Below, one piece after another: positions 1 through 7,132 of a DNA stretch of 64,000 nucleotides. This DNA comes from an uncultured Lachnospiraceae bacterium (GTDB lineage Bacteria > Bacillota > Clostridia > Lachnospirales > Lachnospiraceae). The stretch lies in NCBI GenBank assembly GCA_900546325.1, contig URCR01000003.1, positions 61,745 through 125,744 of the forward strand, read 5' to 3'. A program made the position numbers and the translations under genes. Under the pieces are notes generated by a model. That model worked only from the letters and a program-made list of their open reading frames with translations, made no database searches and was not told the DNA's origin. Position 1 is the first letter of the stretch. Every line of letters starts with the position of its first letter.

Positions 1-1
1 G

Positions 2-892
2 ATCCGCAAGGCAGTTCCTGTTATGGCAGCGCTGGTTAAGAAGATGGCGACAGGCGAAGAGATTCTCGGGCCGGATATCGAAGGATATCATGAGAGAGGT
101 ATCCGTGTGAACTATTTCGCAGAAGAGAGAGCTTCTGAGAGAGCGATCCAGATGCTCACAAAGAAGATGAAAGGCGAAGAATTCCACACAGACCTTCCGA
201 TGCCGAAATTTGACCGTGTAGACCCGGCAGCGCCGATCAAGGATATCAAGCATGCAAAACTTGCAGTTGTCACATCCGGCGGTGTTGTTCCGACAGATAA
301 CCCGGATCACATTGAATCATCCAATGCGACAAAATATGGTGTATATTCCATTGAAGGAATGGATTCTATGTCACCGAAGGATTTCACAACGATCCACGGT
401 GGATACGACAGACAGTTCGTTATGGAGAATCCAAACCTGGTAGTACCGCTCGACGTACTCCGCGAGATGGAGAAAGACGGAGAATTCGGCGAACTTGTAA
501 ATTACTTCTGTACGACAACCGGAACCGGTACAGCAACCGGATCTGCAGCAAAATTCGGTGACGAGATCGGAAAACGTCTCGTGGAAGACCACGTGGACGG
601 TGTAATTCTCGTCAGCACATGAGGTACCTGTACACGTTGCGGCGCAACGATGGTAAAAGGTATCGAAAAATATGGTCTCCCTGTTGTTCACATGGCAACA
701 GTTGTGCCGATCTCTCTGACGATCGGTGCAAACAGAATCATCCCGGGCGTTGGTATTCCATATCCTCTCGGAGATCCGACACAGGGCGAGGTAGATTCAA
801 AGAAGATCCGGAAACGTATGGTCAGACGTGCACTGAAAGCATTGCAGACACCGGTGGACGGCCAGACGGTATTTGAGAAAGATGATTTTTAA
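2..892 (+). CDS. grdB: Glycine/sarcosine/betaine reductase component B selenoprotein subunit (GrdB/GrdF/GrdH family), 5' end cut off by window
   Basis: Seen: the frame is open from base 2, is interrupted by TGA at 620-622 and continues in the same frame to the stop at 890-892. Reading the TGA as selenocysteine gives 296 residues with Sec at position 207 of the visible part, in the motif U-GTC-TRC (UxxCxxC). Known: this motif defines the substrate-specific component B subunit of Clostridial amino acid reductases, where Sec attacks the substrate (glycine, sarcosine or betaine) and passes a carboxymethyl group to selenoprotein A. Full proteins are about 430-440 residues, so roughly 140 residues lie upstream of the window. 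A hairpin just after the UGA fits a bacterial SECIS. The substrate cannot be decided here; the grdE/A/C/D partners are not in the window. A caller that treats UGA as stop would split it at 622 and restart at 650. Confidence 0.93.
620..660 (+). promoter_or_regulatory. Bacterial SECIS element (selenocysteine insertion hairpin)
   Basis: Starts at the in-frame UGA (620-622). A perfect 6-bp stem CGTTGC (635-640) / GCAACG (644-649) closes a GGC triloop, and an outer TACC (625-628) / GGTA (652-655) helix encloses an internal loop. Apex distance from the UGA is about 20 bases, as expected for SelB-binding bacterial SECIS elements, which sit inside the coding region. Confidence 0.85.
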
Positions 893-956
893 ATCGTGAC
901 AACTTGATATGGCAGGGCGGCTAAGAATTTCGACGCGATCCTTTCTGCTCTGCATA

Positions 957-1011
957 GGGGACACCGCCGGCGTGCACACCAGAACCAGATGACATTTCCG
1001 GCAGTGTCCCC
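957..1011 (+). other. Long inverted repeat between grdB and the transporter gene
   Basis: Arms 957-970 (GGGGACACCGCCGG) and 998-1011 pair at 13 of 14 positions, with a 27-base loop. No T-run follows, so a simple intrinsic terminator is unlikely. It lies 30 bases before the transporter start and could be an mRNA processing/stability hairpin or regulatory structure. Function unknown. Confidence 0.5.
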
Positions 1012-1040
1012 CATATTATAGAGAGACAGGAGGGTATCTT

Positions 1041-2177
1041 ATGGGAAATGGCGGCGAAAAAGTTAGTTGGAAGAGAGTTCTCATTTTAGCAGGAGCTGTG
1101 ATCGCTTTTACGATCGGCTCAGGATTTGCAACCGGGCAGGAGATCATTCAGTACTACACTGCATATGGGGTAAAAAGTCTCCTTGTTATCCTGGTATTTG
1201 CGGTTGCATTTTTGTACTATAACTTCAACTTTGCAAAGGCAGGTGCAGAGCAGAAGTTCGAGAGAGGAAATGACGTTTACAAATATTTCTGTGGAAAGTA
1301 TGTCGGTACCTTCTGCGATTACTATTCCACATTGTTCTGCTATATGTCCTTCTTCGTTATGATCGGAGGAGCTGCATCGACACTTCATCAGGAATACGAC
1401 CTCCCTGCATGGGTGGGCGGTGTGATCCTTGCAGTGCTGGCAATTCTGACCGTAGTCGGAGGGCTGAATTCACTTGTAGATGCGATCGGTATCGTAGGTC
1501 CGGTCATCGTTGTTCTCTGTATCGCGATCGGACTCATTACCTGTATCCGCGACGGTGGAAATATTGCGGCAGGTCTTGATATTATCGAGCAGGGCGCATA
1601 TGAAGGAGCGAAAGCAGGAGAGACGATGAAGAATGCAGGTGCGAACTGGCTGATCTCAGGACTTTCCTATGCGGGATTCGTTCTATTATGGTTCGCAAGC
1701 TTTACAGCAGCGCTCGGTTCCAAAAATAAGAAAAAAGATCTGAATTACGGTATCATCGGCGGAACCGTTGCAGTCTGTGTCGCTATCGCCTTGATCGCAT
1801 TTGCACAGATCGCAAATGTCAATACGGGAGCGAATGGAACTTACATCTGGAATGCAGACATTCCGAACCTGATCCTTGCGACAAAGATCTGGAAACCATT
1901 CTCAGCGATCTTTGCGATCGTTGTATTTGCGGGAATCTATACGACGGCAGTTCCGCTTCTCTACAATCCGGTTTCCCGGTTTGCAAAGGAAGGAACACCA
2001 AGATTTAAGATTCTTACGATCGTGCTCGGAGTAGCCGGTCTGATCGTCGGATTATTCCTTCCATTCAGAGTACTTGTCAATATCATTTACGTTCTGAACG
2101 GCTATGTAGGCGCAGTTCTGATCCTGTTTATGATCTGGAAGAATATCAAAGATTTCCGGAATAAGAAAAAAGCATAG
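1041..2177 (+). CDS. YkvI-type membrane transporter (APC superfamily-like)
   Basis: 378 residues, strongly hydrophobic, with about ten to eleven predicted membrane segments beginning near residue 11, preceded by a short polar N-terminus and ending in a basic tail (NKKKA). The early segment carries a GSGFATGQE motif, resembling the unwound first helix with small residues of LeuT-fold amino acid transporters and typical of YkvI-family proteins. Start ATG follows the ribosome site AGGAGGG. It sits about 150 bases after the GrdB-family gene and ends at a strong terminator, so the two probably share a transcript. Inference: it may import the amino acid or methylated amine reduced by the GrdB system, or the cosubstrate. 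Substrate is not shown by sequence. Confidence 0.75.
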   Translation: MGNGGEKVSWKRVLILAGAVIAFTIGSGFATGQEIIQYYTAYGVKSLLVILVFAVAFLYYNFNFAKAGAEQKFERGNDVYKYFCGKYVGTFCDYYSTLFCYMSFFVMIGGAASTLHQEYDLPAWVGGVILAVLAILTVVGGLNSLVDAIGIVGPVIVVLCIAIGLITCIRDGGNIAAGLDIIEQGAYEGAKAGETMKNAGANWLISGLSYAGFVLLWFASFTAALGSKNKKKDLNYGIIGGTVAVCVAIALIAFAQIANVNTGANGTYIWNADIPNLILATKIWKPFSAIFAIVVFAGIYTTAVPLLYNPVSRFAKEGTPRFKILTIVLGVAGLIVGLFLPFRVLVNIIYVLNGYVGAVLILFMIWKNIKDFRNKKKA

Positions 2178-2243
2178 AGAAAAATAGGGGAAAGGGAAGA
2201 CAAGATAGACGTTAAGCTTCTAGATTGATACAGACAAATCCCT

Positions 2244-2294
2244 GAAAAGGTCCGAACGGAAGAACTTCCGGGAGGGCCTTTTCTACAGTTTTTT
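2244..2294 (+). terminator. Intrinsic terminator after the grdB-transporter unit
   Basis: A 10-bp outer stem GAAAAGGTCC (2244-2253) / GGGCCTTTTC (2274-2283) with a nested 6-bp stem CGGAAG/CTTCCG, followed by a short T-run at 2289-2294. Separates the reductase unit from the fusion gene. Confidence 0.8.
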
Positions 2295-2315
2295 ATGGCA
2301 GCTTTGTTGTAGATG

Positions 2316-2324
2316 TGATATGAT
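2316..2324 (+). promoter_or_regulatory. Possible extended -10 promoter for the acetyltransferase-kinase fusion
   Basis: TGA-TATGAT matches an extended -10 (TGn followed by a near-consensus hexamer). No good -35 is seen. Lies 28 bases before the start codon, after a terminator, so some promoter is needed here. Confidence 0.35.
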
Positions 2325-2351
2325 AAGTTCACAATTCAAAATAGGAGGGGT

Positions 2352-4004
2352 ATGCGTTCATCTGGACAGCATACAAAAGAGAACATGAAACATTTATTGA
2401 TTTTGGGAGCAGGCGGATTTGGTCATATGATTCGGGAAACAGCAAAGCTAATTGGATATGAACAAGTTGTTTTTCTGGATGATGCGGTAAAGGGAGCAGA
2501 TGTAATTGGAAAATGCTGTGATTATAAAGCGTTTTTAAAAGAATATGATACAGCGGTGGCGGCACTTGGAGATAATGGTATGCGTTTGTACTGGACAGAG
2601 AAACTGTTGGATGCAGGGTATCAGGTTCCTGCAATCATTCATCCATCGGCGGTAGTCAGTCCGAGTGCGGTAATTGGTAAGGGTAGTTTTATTATGCAGA
2701 GCGCTATCGTCAACACAAACACAGTAGTGGAGCATGGGGTTCTTGTAAACAGTGGGGCAGTAGTAGACCACGATTCTTATGTATCCTGTGGGGCACATAT
2801 TGGACTTGGAAGCGTGGTAAAGGCGAACTGTATCATCCCTTCTAAGAAAAAGGTGGAAGAAGGGGAAGTGGTTTTCTCTACAAGAAGAAAGATTGACGGT
2901 GTCACGAACCGAAATTTGGAGGATGCGCTCTATGCATTTGGTTTTGGACCACAGTGCAGCTATGTAAAACCTTTTGGGGAGGGACATATCAATGAAACTT
3001 ATGCAGTGTATATGCCCGTAGACGGAGAAGATGAATTCTCTTACATTTTGCAAAGAGTAAATAGAAACGTTTTCAAAGATCCTGCGGGAGTTATGGAAAA
3101 TATTTTCGGTGTGACAGAGTATCTGAGAAATGTGATTCGAGAGGAGGGTGGAGATCCTGACAGAGAAACGCTTTCCTGCATTAAAACAAAAAACGGATGC
3201 ACCTACTTTGAGGATAATGAGGGTCAGCCTTGGAGATGTTACAACTACATCTCTAATTCTGTATGCTATCAGCTTGTAGAGGAGCCGGAACAATTCTATC
3301 AGTCGGGGAGCAGTTTTGGGCATTTCTTGAAACAGCTCGGAAATTATCCGGCATCAAGCTTAAAAGAAACGATTCCTGATTTCCATAATACGGTCAAGCG
3401 ATTTGAAAACTTTCAGAAAGCATTACGAAGGGATATTAAAAACAGGGCAGTGAGCTGTCGTCAAGAGATTGCATTTGCACTAGACAGAAAAAAAGATTGT
3501 AAGATTCTTGTAGAGCAGCAGGAGAATGGAACGTTGCCGCTCCGTGTGACACACAATGATACAAAGCTCAATAATATTTTGTTTGACGCAGATACCGGCA
3601 GGGGACTTTGTATTATTGACTTGGACACGATTATGCCAGGGCTTGCAGCAAATGATTTTGGAGATTCTATTCGTTTTGGTGCGGCGACTGCGGAGGAGGA
3701 TGAGCGCGATCTTAACAGGGTGCATTTTGATATTTCGTTGTATGAGTTGTATGTAAAGGGATATTTGGAGGCAACAAAGGATGTTCTGATACCGGAGGAG
3801 GTAGAAAGCCTTCCGTGGGGGGCACGTCTGATGACATTGGAATGCGGCATACGCTTTCTTACAGACTATCTAGAAGGAGATACTTATTTTAAAACGGCGT
3901 ATCCGGAGCATAATCTTATCCGCGCCCGCACACAATTTCGGCTTGTGGATGAGATGGAACAGCAATTTGAGAGAATGAAGGAGATTGTCAAGAAATATGT
4001 GTAA
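2352..4004 (+). CDS. Fusion protein: PglD/NeuD-type sugar O/N-acetyltransferase + NahK-type N-acetylhexosamine 1-kinase
   Basis: 550 residues with two recognisable halves. Residues about 12-185: Rossmann-like nucleotide/sugar-binding start (LLILGAGGFGH) followed by a left-handed beta-helix of hexapeptide repeats, with AVVDHDS placing His140 where PglD-family acetyltransferases have the catalytic base. Residues about 190-550: aminoglycoside-phosphotransferase fold, with the NahK signatures PFGEGHINETY and YILQRVN, the catalytic HxDxxxxN (H401, D403, N408) and the metal-binding IDLDTIMPG (D423, D425). Known: NahK phosphorylates GlcNAc/GalNAc at C1; PglD-type enzymes use acetyl-CoA on amino-sugar nucleotides. 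Inference: one polypeptide could acetylate and phosphorylate an amino sugar in salvage or surface glycan precursor synthesis. The start at 2352 is favoured by AGGAGGGG just upstream; an internal Met at residue 12 is possible. Codon use looks more AT-rich than in pyrH next door, and the gene is flanked by its own terminators, which hints at independent acquisition. Confidence 0.85.
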   Translation: MRSSGQHTKENMKHLLILGAGGFGHMIRETAKLIGYEQVVFLDDAVKGADVIGKCCDYKAFLKEYDTAVAALGDNGMRLYWTEKLLDAGYQVPAIIHPSAVVSPSAVIGKGSFIMQSAIVNTNTVVEHGVLVNSGAVVDHDSYVSCGAHIGLGSVVKANCIIPSKKKVEEGEVVFSTRRKIDGVTNRNLEDALYAFGFGPQCSYVKPFGEGHINETYAVYMPVDGEDEFSYILQRVNRNVFKDPAGVMENIFGVTEYLRNVIREEGGDPDRETLSCIKTKNGCTYFEDNEGQPWRCYNYISNSVCYQLVEEPEQFYQSGSSFGHFLKQLGNYPASSLKETIPDFHNTVKRFENFQKALRRDIKNRAVSCRQEIAFALDRKKDCKILVEQQENGTLPLRVTHNDTKLNNILFDADTGRGLCIIDLDTIMPGLAANDFGDSIRFGAATAEEDERDLNRVHFDISLYELYVKGYLEATKDVLIPEEVESLPWGARLMTLECGIRFLTDYLEGDTYFKTAYPEHNLIRARTQFRLVDEMEQQFERMKEIVKKYV

Positions 4005-4060
4005 ATAAGAAGAAGGAGTGGTGCGCATTAGGCTGAGGGGGATAAAATTGTAAATCACAG

Positions 4061-4080
4061 ATGGAAGAGATTCCATTTTT
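4061..4080 (+). terminator. Weak intrinsic terminator after the fusion gene
   Basis: ATGGAA (4061-4066), GAGA tetraloop, TTCCAT (4071-4076), then a TTTT run. Short 6-bp AT-rich stem, so efficiency is doubtful. Confidence 0.45.
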
Positions 4081-4090
4081 CACAAAGTTA

Positions 4091-4099
4091 TGATATACT
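4091..4099 (+). promoter_or_regulatory. Extended -10 promoter for pyrH operon
   Basis: TGA-TATACT is a good extended -10; no clear -35 at 16-18 bp. Situated about 65 bases upstream of the pyrH start, after the weak terminator. Confidence 0.45.
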
Positions 4100-4116
4100 G
4101 GTACCGTGAGAGTCTT

Positions 4117-4134
4117 GATATGTATGTACATATC
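4117..4134 (+). repeat. 18-bp inverted repeat in the pyrH leader
   Basis: Perfect 8-bp arms GATATGTA / TACATATC with a 2-base centre, positioned roughly +12 to +29 of a transcript from the extended -10. Such symmetry suits a dimeric repressor operator; as RNA the 2-base loop is too tight for the full stem. Confidence 0.4.
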
Positions 4135-4164
4135 ACTGACAAAAGAAAATAAGGAGCGAGACAG

Positions 4165-4863
4165 ATGAAGAGAGTATTACTAAAGCTAAGTGGAGAAGCG
4201 CTGGCAGGAGATAAAAAGACAGGTTTTGATGAGGCGACCTGTATCGGAGTCGCAGAGCAGGTGAAGCAGCTTGTGGACGCAGGAATCCAGGTTGCGATCG
4301 TGACCGGAGGAGGGAACTTCTGGAGAGGAAGAACAAGTGAGACGATCGACCGCACGAAGGCAGACCAGATCGGAATGCTTGCGACGATCATGAACTGTAC
4401 TTATGTATCAGAGATTTTCCGCCATGTCGGAATGAAGACGGAAGTATTTACTCCATTTGTGTGTGGAGCTTTCACGACTCTGTTCTCAAAGGATGCGGCA
4501 GTGAAAGCGCTCGAAGAAGGAAAGGTAGTCTTCTTTGCGGGAGGTACCGGACATCCGTATTTTTCTACGGACACAGGTGCGGTTCTGCGTGCGATTGAGA
4601 TCGAGGCAGAGGCAATGCTTGTTGCGAAGACGATCGACGGTGTATATGACAGCGATCCGAAGGTGAATCCGGATGCGGTGAAGTACGATGAGATTTCTAT
4701 CAGCGAAGTCATTGAGAAGAGGCTGGCAGTGATCGATCTTGCAGCATCCATCTTATGTCTGGAGAACCAGATGCCGATGCTCGTGTTTGGACTGAGCGAG
4801 GAGAATAGTATCGTGGAGACGATGACAGGAACATTTACAGGAACAAAAGTGACTGTATCATAA
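4165..4863 (+). CDS. pyrH: Uridylate kinase (UMP kinase)
   Basis: 232 residues, the usual bacterial PyrH length. Phosphorylates UMP to UDP with ATP as a cytosolic hexamer of the amino-acid-kinase fold. Seen: N-terminal KLSGEAL, the glycine-rich GGGNFWRG loop, the GTGHPYFSTDT nucleotide-binding segment and the C-terminal domain with YDSDPK. Start follows AAGGAGCGAG. First gene of a run through frr, uppS, cdsA, dxr and rseP with short spacings. The usual partners rpsB and tsf are not upstream; the fusion gene is there instead. Confidence 0.97.
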   Translation: MKRVLLKLSGEALAGDKKTGFDEATCIGVAEQVKQLVDAGIQVAIVTGGGNFWRGRTSETIDRTKADQIGMLATIMNCTYVSEIFRHVGMKTEVFTPFVCGAFTTLFSKDAAVKALEEGKVVFFAGGTGHPYFSTDTGAVLRAIEIEAEAMLVAKTIDGVYDSDPKVNPDAVKYDEISISEVIEKRLAVIDLAASILCLENQMPMLVFGLSEENSIVETMTGTFTGTKVTVS

Positions 4864-4885
4864 AAAGAAGCGGAGGAATATAGCG

Positions 4886-5437
4886 ATGAATGAAAGACTG
4901 AATGTATTTAACGAGAAAATGGAGAAATCTTACAACAGCTTGACAAGTGAGCTGGCAACGATCCGTGCAGGACGTGCAAATCCACATGTACTGGATAAAC
5001 TGACAGTGGACTACTATGGATTACCGACTCCGATCCAGCAGGTGGCGAATATATCTGTGCCGGAAGCGCGCATGATTCAGATCCAGCCATGGGAGAAATC
5101 TATGGTAAGAGAGATTGAGAAAGCGATCCTGACTTCTGACATCGGGATCAACCCGACAAACGATGGTACAGTGATCCGCCTTGTGTTCCCGGAGCTGACA
5201 GAAGAGCGAAGAAAAGAACTTGTAAAAGATGTTAAGAAAAAAGGAGAAGCGGGAAAGATTGCGATCCGTAACATCAGACGTGACGGAAATGATACGTTCA
5301 AGAAATTAAAAGGAACAGAAGTTTCCGAAGATGAAATCAAAGATCTGGAAGATGCATTACAGAAACTGACAGATAAGTACATTGCGCAGGTAGATAAGGC
5401 CGTTGAGGCAAAATCAAAAGAAGTGATGACTGTCTAA
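4886..5437 (+). CDS. frr: Ribosome recycling factor
   Basis: 183 residues, family-typical. RRF releases the post-termination ribosome from mRNA together with EF-G. Seen: the helical-bundle N-terminus ending in the conserved IRAGRANP, PTPIQQVANI in the hinge/beta domain, and RRDGNDTFKKL in the C-terminal helix. Starts 22 bases after pyrH with the ribosome site CGGAGGA; pyrH-frr adjacency is conserved across bacteria. Confidence 0.97.
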   Translation: MNERLNVFNEKMEKSYNSLTSELATIRAGRANPHVLDKLTVDYYGLPTPIQQVANISVPEARMIQIQPWEKSMVREIEKAILTSDIGINPTNDGTVIRLVFPELTEERRKELVKDVKKKGEAGKIAIRNIRRDGNDTFKKLKGTEVSEDEIKDLEDALQKLTDKYIAQVDKAVEAKSKEVMTV

Positions 5438-5503
5438 TAAGAGATCCTGTGTCAGAGGCACAGCGTTTCGATTCTGATTTGAGACAACAGAAGAAAAAAA
5501 GGA

Positions 5504-5547
5504 GGATAAGCAAGGAGGGATGAAGTGACGTCTGACCTTGCTTATCC
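5504..5547. other. 12-bp perfect inverted repeat between frr and uppS
   Basis: GGATAAGCAAGG (5504-5515) pairs perfectly with CCTTGCTTATCC (5536-5547), loop 20 bases. On the + strand no T-run follows; on the - strand the stem is followed by TCC and seven T, which is terminator-like although no - strand gene is present. Could be a processing hairpin or an antisense terminator. Confidence 0.55.
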
Positions 5548-5571
5548 TATTAGAGAGGAGAATTTGATTAG

Positions 5572-6291
5572 ATGAACGTACCACAGCATATCGCGATCAT
5601 CCTGGATGGGAATGGACGCTGGGCGAAGAAGAAGGGGATGCCGAGAAATTATGGGCATGCCCAGGGAAGCAAAAATGTAGAGCGGATCTGTGAGGAAGCA
5701 TATAAGATGGGCGTTAAGTATCTGACGGTCTATGCCTTTTCCACAGAGAACTGGAACCGGCCGAAAGGGGAAGTGGATGCGCTGATGAAGCTTCTCAGAA
5801 ATTATATGAAGACCTGCTTAAAGACTGCCGAGAAGAACCGGATGAAGGTGCGCGTGATCGGAGATCTGACGGGGCTTGATGAAGATATCCGCACAAGGAT
5901 CTTAGAGCTTGAGGAGGCCTCAAAGAACAATGACGGCCTGAATTTCCAGATTGCGATCAATTATGGAAGCAGGGATGAGATTGTCCGTGCAGTGAGAAAG
6001 CTGGCGCAGGACTGCAGAGATGGAAAGGTAGAGGCAGAGAAGATCACAGAAGAGATGTTTGACGCCTGTCTGGATACCCATGGGATCCCGGACCCGGATC
6101 TTCTGATCCGCACAAGCGGGGAATTAAGACTCTCGAATTATCTGCTCTGGCAGCTTGCTTATACAGAATTTTATTTTACAGACGTTTTATGGCCGGACTT
6201 TACGAAGGAAGAACTAAGAAAGGCAATTGAACAGTACAACAGCCGGGACAGACGTTTTGGAAATACGGGGGAGGAACAGAAAGATGTTTAA
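5572..6291 (+). CDS. uppS: Isoprenyl transferase (undecaprenyl diphosphate synthase)
   Basis: 239 residues. Cis-prenyltransferase that extends farnesyl diphosphate with isopentenyl diphosphate to make the C55 carrier for peptidoglycan and surface glycans. Seen: the N-terminal IILDGNGRWA motif with catalytic Asp, YAFSTENW, and the C-terminal RTSGELRLSNYLLW / TEFYFT signature. Start has GAGAGGAG upstream. Its last 8 bases overlap cdsA, indicating translational coupling. Confidence 0.97.
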   Translation: MNVPQHIAIILDGNGRWAKKKGMPRNYGHAQGSKNVERICEEAYKMGVKYLTVYAFSTENWNRPKGEVDALMKLLRNYMKTCLKTAEKNRMKVRVIGDLTGLDEDIRTRILELEEASKNNDGLNFQIAINYGSRDEIVRAVRKLAQDCRDGKVEAEKITEEMFDACLDTHGIPDPDLLIRTSGELRLSNYLLWQLAYTEFYFTDVLWPDFTKEELRKAIEQYNSRDRRFGNTGEEQKDV

Positions 6292-7123
6292 GACAAGGTT
6301 GATCAGCGGGATTCTGCTCGTGATCGTGGCACTGTTTGCGATCATCAGCGGGGGAGATATCCTGTTTGGAATTCTTCTGATACTCAGTCTGATCGGAATG
6401 AGTGAACTTTATAAAATTGCAGATGTGCATAAAAAGCTGCTGGGTGTGACAGGCTATGTGGCAGCGGCAGCTTACTATATTTTACTTCACAGAGTGGCAG
6501 CGGGGAAAGCGCCGGGAGCATTTGAAGCCGGGCAGATCAATGAGATCACCTGCATCGGCATTCTCTTTCTGATCGTGCTGATGGCAGTTTATGTATTTTC
6601 TTTTCCGAAATACCGTTCGGAGCAGGTGATGCTGACGTATTTCGGAATGTTTTATGTGGCAGTGATGCTTTCCTATATTTACCAGACAAGACTGCTTGCA
6701 CATGGGGCATTTCTCGTAGGGCTTGTGTTTATCTGTTCCTGGGGATGTGATACCTGTGCCTACTGTGTCGGAATGCTGATCGGAAAGCATAAGATGGCGC
6801 CGAAATTAAGCCCGAAGAAATCTGTGGAAGGCGGAATCGGAGGGATTGCAGGAGCAGCCCTTCTCGGAGCGCTCTATGCGGCGGTGATCAATTATTTTGC
6901 ACCGGATGTGCAGGCGAATGCGTTCGAGTATGCATTTATCTGCGCGGTGGGCGGCATGATCTCACAGGTAGGAGATCTTGCGGCATCTGCGATCAAGCGG
7001 AACCATGACATCAAGGACTATGGCAAATTAATCCCGGGACACGGCGGTGTGCTTGACCGGTTCGACAGTGTAATCTTTACAGCGCCGGTGATCTATTATC
7101 TCGCGGTGACGATTATGAAGTAG
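6284..7123 (+). CDS. cdsA: Phosphatidate cytidylyltransferase (CDP-diacylglycerol synthase)
   Basis: 279 residues, integral membrane enzyme making CDP-diacylglycerol from phosphatidate and CTP. Seen: seven to eight hydrophobic segments from residue 6 onward and the C-terminal signature SAIKRNHDIKDYG then PGHGGVLDRFDS. ATG at 6284 is chosen because GGGGGAGGAA precedes it and the protein then starts directly with the first membrane segment; an in-frame upstream start at 6227 would lie deep inside uppS. Confidence 0.96.
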   Translation: MFKTRLISGILLVIVALFAIISGGDILFGILLILSLIGMSELYKIADVHKKLLGVTGYVAAAAYYILLHRVAAGKAPGAFEAGQINEITCIGILFLIVLMAVYVFSFPKYRSEQVMLTYFGMFYVAVMLSYIYQTRLLAHGAFLVGLVFICSWGCDTCAYCVGMLIGKHKMAPKLSPKKSVEGGIGGIAGAALLGALYAAVINYFAPDVQANAFEYAFICAVGGMISQVGDLAASAIKRNHDIKDYGKLIPGHGGVLDRFDSVIFTAPVIYYLAVTIMK

Positions 7124-7132
7124 GTGAATGAG

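Noticed and set aside
619..892. Separate small genes after the stop at 622
   Set aside because: The downstream frame is the continuation of the GrdB selenoprotein; the UGA is decoded as selenocysteine.
2535..3323. 262-codon antisense open frame inside the acetyltransferase-kinase gene
   Set aside because: No motif or ribosome site, and the + strand frame has two recognisable enzyme domains.
4120..4152. 10-codon reading frame in the pyrH leader as a regulatory leader peptide
   Set aside because: No ribosome site and no run of regulatory codons; more likely a chance frame over the inverted repeat.
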